Of a stretch of 7,775 nucleotides of DNA, positions 6,227 through 7,775 are shown one piece after another. Source of the stretch: Pseudomonadota bacterium (lineage in GTDB: Bacteria > Pseudomonadota > Gammaproteobacteria > Burkholderiales > Burkholderiaceae_C); contig JAEZLX010000001.1 in assembly GCA_023415035.1 (NCBI GenBank), positions 1-7,775 on the forward strand. Direction: 5' to 3'. Under the pieces are notes generated by a model. That model made no database searches and had not been told where the DNA came from. It worked only from the letters and a program-made list of their open reading frames with translations. Position numbers and translations under genes: made by a program. The first letter of the stretch is position 1, and the number at the start of each line of letters is the position of its first letter.

Positions 6227-7548
6227 GCGCAGGTCTCGGGTGTTTCGAGGGAGGGCCGTGCCGGGGCGATGGACCATTCGGGACGGGGCTGGCCGGTGCC
6301 GAGCCGTCCTCCGCGCAGCACCACGCGGTCGTGGCAACGCGACGGGAATCCCCAGCGGTCGGCGTGCGGGAAGATGACGAGGTCGGCGGACTGCCCAGGC
6401 GAGAGCGGCAGGGCACCGGGCTGGCGGTCGAGCCAGTCGCTGCGGCACAGGGTGTCGCTCCAGTCGTCGAAAGCGCGGCCGAGCTGGGCGGCCGGCATGC
6501 CGATGGTCATGGCTTCCAGCGGGTCGTAGCTGCCCATCGCGCAGAACGGGTCCTGCACGTTGTCGCTGGCCATGAGTACGGGAATGCCGCGCTCGCGGGC
6601 TTCCTTCACCAGCGTCAGTCCGCGCTGGCGTGGCGTGCGCCCGGTCGTGGCGTCCTGCAGCAACAGGTTGGTCACCGGCAGCGTGACCAGGGTGATCGGT
6701 GCGCGGGCCACGGCGTCCAGCGTGGCCAGTGCGGTGGCTTCGTCCTGCGCGGCCAGTGCGCAGGTGTGGCCGCAGACAATGCGCCCACCGAAGCCGATAT
6801 CGTTCGCCAGCCGGGCGGTGGTGGGCAGGCCCTGCGCGGCGGGGTTGAGCTCCTCGTCGGTGTGCAGGTCCACGTCCAGCCCGTGGTGCTGCGCCGCCTC
6901 GAGCAGGTGCCGCAGGGCCACCGGGTCCCAGTGGTGCGAATGGACAAAGCCGCCCAGCAGGGCATCGGGTCCGCTGGCGGCGACCTGCGCGGCAAGCGAG
7001 AAAGCCATGTCCTTGTCCGCGAACAGGGGCAGGGGAATCAGGCTCACGCGCTCAAGGCGCAGCCGGCCCGACCATTCGGCCGCCAGCTCGCGCAGCACCG
7101 GCCAGGCAACCGGTGTCTGGTCGGGCTCCCACCAGTCGCAATGCGTGCGCAGCCGCGTCACGCCGGCGTCGTGGCTCCACTGCAGGGCGCGGGAGGCGCG
7201 CTCGCGCACGTCCTCGTCGCTCCAGCGGGCGCGGTCGGCCATCATGGCCTCGATCGCACCGAGCAGCCCGGGGCGCACTTCGCCCATGCGCGGCAGGGTG
7301 AATGTCTTGTCGATGTGCGTGTGCGCGTCCACGAAGCCGGGCAGGGCCAGCGCGCCGCCCAGATGCCAGGCAGAGCCCTTGGCGGGGGCAGCGGGATCGT
7401 GCGGTGCCAGGCGCGTGACGGTGCCGGCATGGCTGATGAAAAGATCGGCCAGCGCGGGTTCGCCCCGGACGACGGGCCATCCGGCCGGCAGCAGCCAGCG
7501 CGGCAGCCGCAGGCCGCGCAGCACGCCGGGTCGCAGATCCTTGCTCAT
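6223..7548 (-). CDS. CodA-like amidohydrolase (cytosine-deaminase family), substrate unknown
   Basis: This 441-residue protein is a TIM-barrel metal hydrolase of the amidohydrolase superfamily, whose members deaminate or hydrolyse nitrogen heterocycles. Metal and catalytic residues match E. coli CodA by eye: HTH (76-78), His229 and Glu232 in LHTDEE, His261 in CGHTCAL, and Asp329 in ASDNVQDPF. PVTNLLLQD (291-299) and RQRGLTLVKEARERGIPV (307-324) also follow CodA closely, as does RTHCD (135-139). Two cytosine-contact positions differ: CodA Gln156 (FPQ) appears as Leu175 (LPL), and CodA Asp314 as Asn330. Scaffold and metal site are thus kept but cytosine is probably not the substrate; creatinine, s-triazine or other ring substrates known in relatives are possible. 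The ATG at 7546-7548 overlaps the upstream stop (ATGA) and has GGAG eight bases upstream. It heads the hydrolase genes of the presumed operon. Confidence 0.92.
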   Translation of the reverse strand: MSKDLRPGVLRGLRLPRWLLPAGWPVVRGEPALADLFISHAGTVTRLAPHDPAAPAKGSAWHLGGALALPGFVDAHTHIDKTFTLPRMGEVRPGLLGAIEAMMADRARWSDEDVRERASRALQWSHDAGVTRLRTHCDWWEPDQTPVAWPVLRELAAEWSGRLRLERVSLIPLPLFADKDMAFSLAAQVAASGPDALLGGFVHSHHWDPVALRHLLEAAQHHGLDVDLHTDEELNPAAQGLPTTARLANDIGFGGRIVCGHTCALAAQDEATALATLDAVARAPITLVTLPVTNLLLQDATTGRTPRQRGLTLVKEARERGIPVLMASDNVQDPFCAMGSYDPLEAMTIGMPAAQLGRAFDDWSDTLCRSDWLDRQPGALPLSPGQSADLVIFPHADRWGFPSRCHDRVVLRGGRLGTGQPRPEWSIAPARPSLETPETCA

Positions 7549-7775
7549 GCGAAGCGCTCCATGACCCGTCCCACGCGCGCCTTGAAGGCCTGCAGCTTCG
7601 GCGGCGTGGCCACGTTCATGTGGTAGTAGGCGTGGTAGTCCACTTTGGCCTTGCCGCCCGTGAGCAGGCGCAGGTAGCGCGTGATGGACTTGCGCGGCGG
7701 ATCACCCATGAGCAGCGCGGTCCAGCGCGGGCGGCCGTAGGTGACCACAGCCGAGATGCGGCGGATGTGGGTGAG
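7545..7775 (-). CDS. Flavodoxin-fold NAD(P)H-dependent oxidoreductase (Flavodoxin_2 type), N-terminus beyond window
   Basis: Only the last 76 residues are inside the window; the frame is open to the right edge, so the start lies outside. The visible part reads LTHIRRISAVVTYGRPRW, then GDPPRK, RYLRLLTGGKAKV and YHAYYHMN, ending KARVGRVMERFA. This resembles the C-terminus of NAD(P)H dehydrogenase (quinone)/modulator-of-drug-activity proteins with a flavodoxin-like fold, which carry FMN or FAD and reduce quinones or other flavins. The FMN-binding N-terminal motifs cannot be checked. Its TGA stop overlaps the CodA-like start in ATGA, pointing to translational coupling and a shared job, perhaps reducing a substrate or supplying reduced flavin. 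Family assignment is by pattern memory. Confidence 0.7.
   Translation of the reverse strand, partial: LTHIRRISAVVTYGRPRWTALLMGDPPRKSITRYLRLLTGGKAKVDYHAYYHMNVATPPKLQAFKARVGRVMERFA
7557..7560 (-). promoter_or_regulatory. Ribosome binding site of the CodA-like amidohydrolase
   Basis: GGAG on the minus strand lies eight bases before the ATG at 7546-7548, within the last codons of the oxidoreductase gene. It supports the chosen start and the coupling between the two genes. Confidence 0.6.

Noticed and set aside
6211..7626. 471-codon open frame on the plus strand opposite the CodA-like gene
   Set aside because: It is a shadow of the hydrolase frame: no domain, low-complexity Gly/Gln/Ala/Val composition, and the opposite strand to every supported gene.

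Overview
The window is GC-rich and fully coding, with every supportable gene on the minus strand. Dense packing, ATGA start/stop overlaps and the UreD sequence (an N-terminus beginning MPWHALLSLHY and an uninterrupted LYPEGDAICHN block) suggest a betaproteobacterium of the Burkholderiales, perhaps Comamonadaceae. This placement rests on sequence feel, not a search. No RNA gene, mobile element, CRISPR array or gene-free stretch over 50 bases is visible.

In transcription order (right to left) the genes are: (1) the C-terminal end of a flavodoxin-fold NAD(P)H-dependent oxidoreductase; (2) a cytosine-deaminase-like (CodA-type) metal amidohydrolase; (3) a Rid/YjgF-family protein; (4) a creatininase-family metal amidohydrolase; (5-7) a three-part NitT/TauT-type ABC importer (periplasmic binding protein with an NMT1/THI5-like fold, ATPase, permease); (8) a GlcD-like FAD-binding oxidase/dehydrogenase; (9) ureD, the first urease maturation gene, cut by the left edge. 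Gaps run from 4-bp overlaps (three times) to 49 bp, so one long transcript starting beyond the right edge is likely. No internal promoter was recognised.

The gene set reads as an uptake-and-breakdown module for a small nitrogen-rich compound, probably a heterocycle. The importer would bring it in, the two redox enzymes would act on it or its product, and the two metal-dependent hydrolases would deaminate it and open an amide or lactam bond. Rid would bind or process an unstable intermediate, and urease just downstream would release ammonia from any urea formed. This pathway is inference. The three auxiliary enzymes each keep their family scaffold but, by eye alignment, lack a residue that defines the best-known activity: the CodA cytosine-contact residues, the RidA arginine and the creatininase second-metal glutamate. 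The true substrate is therefore probably not cytosine or creatinine and may be undescribed.
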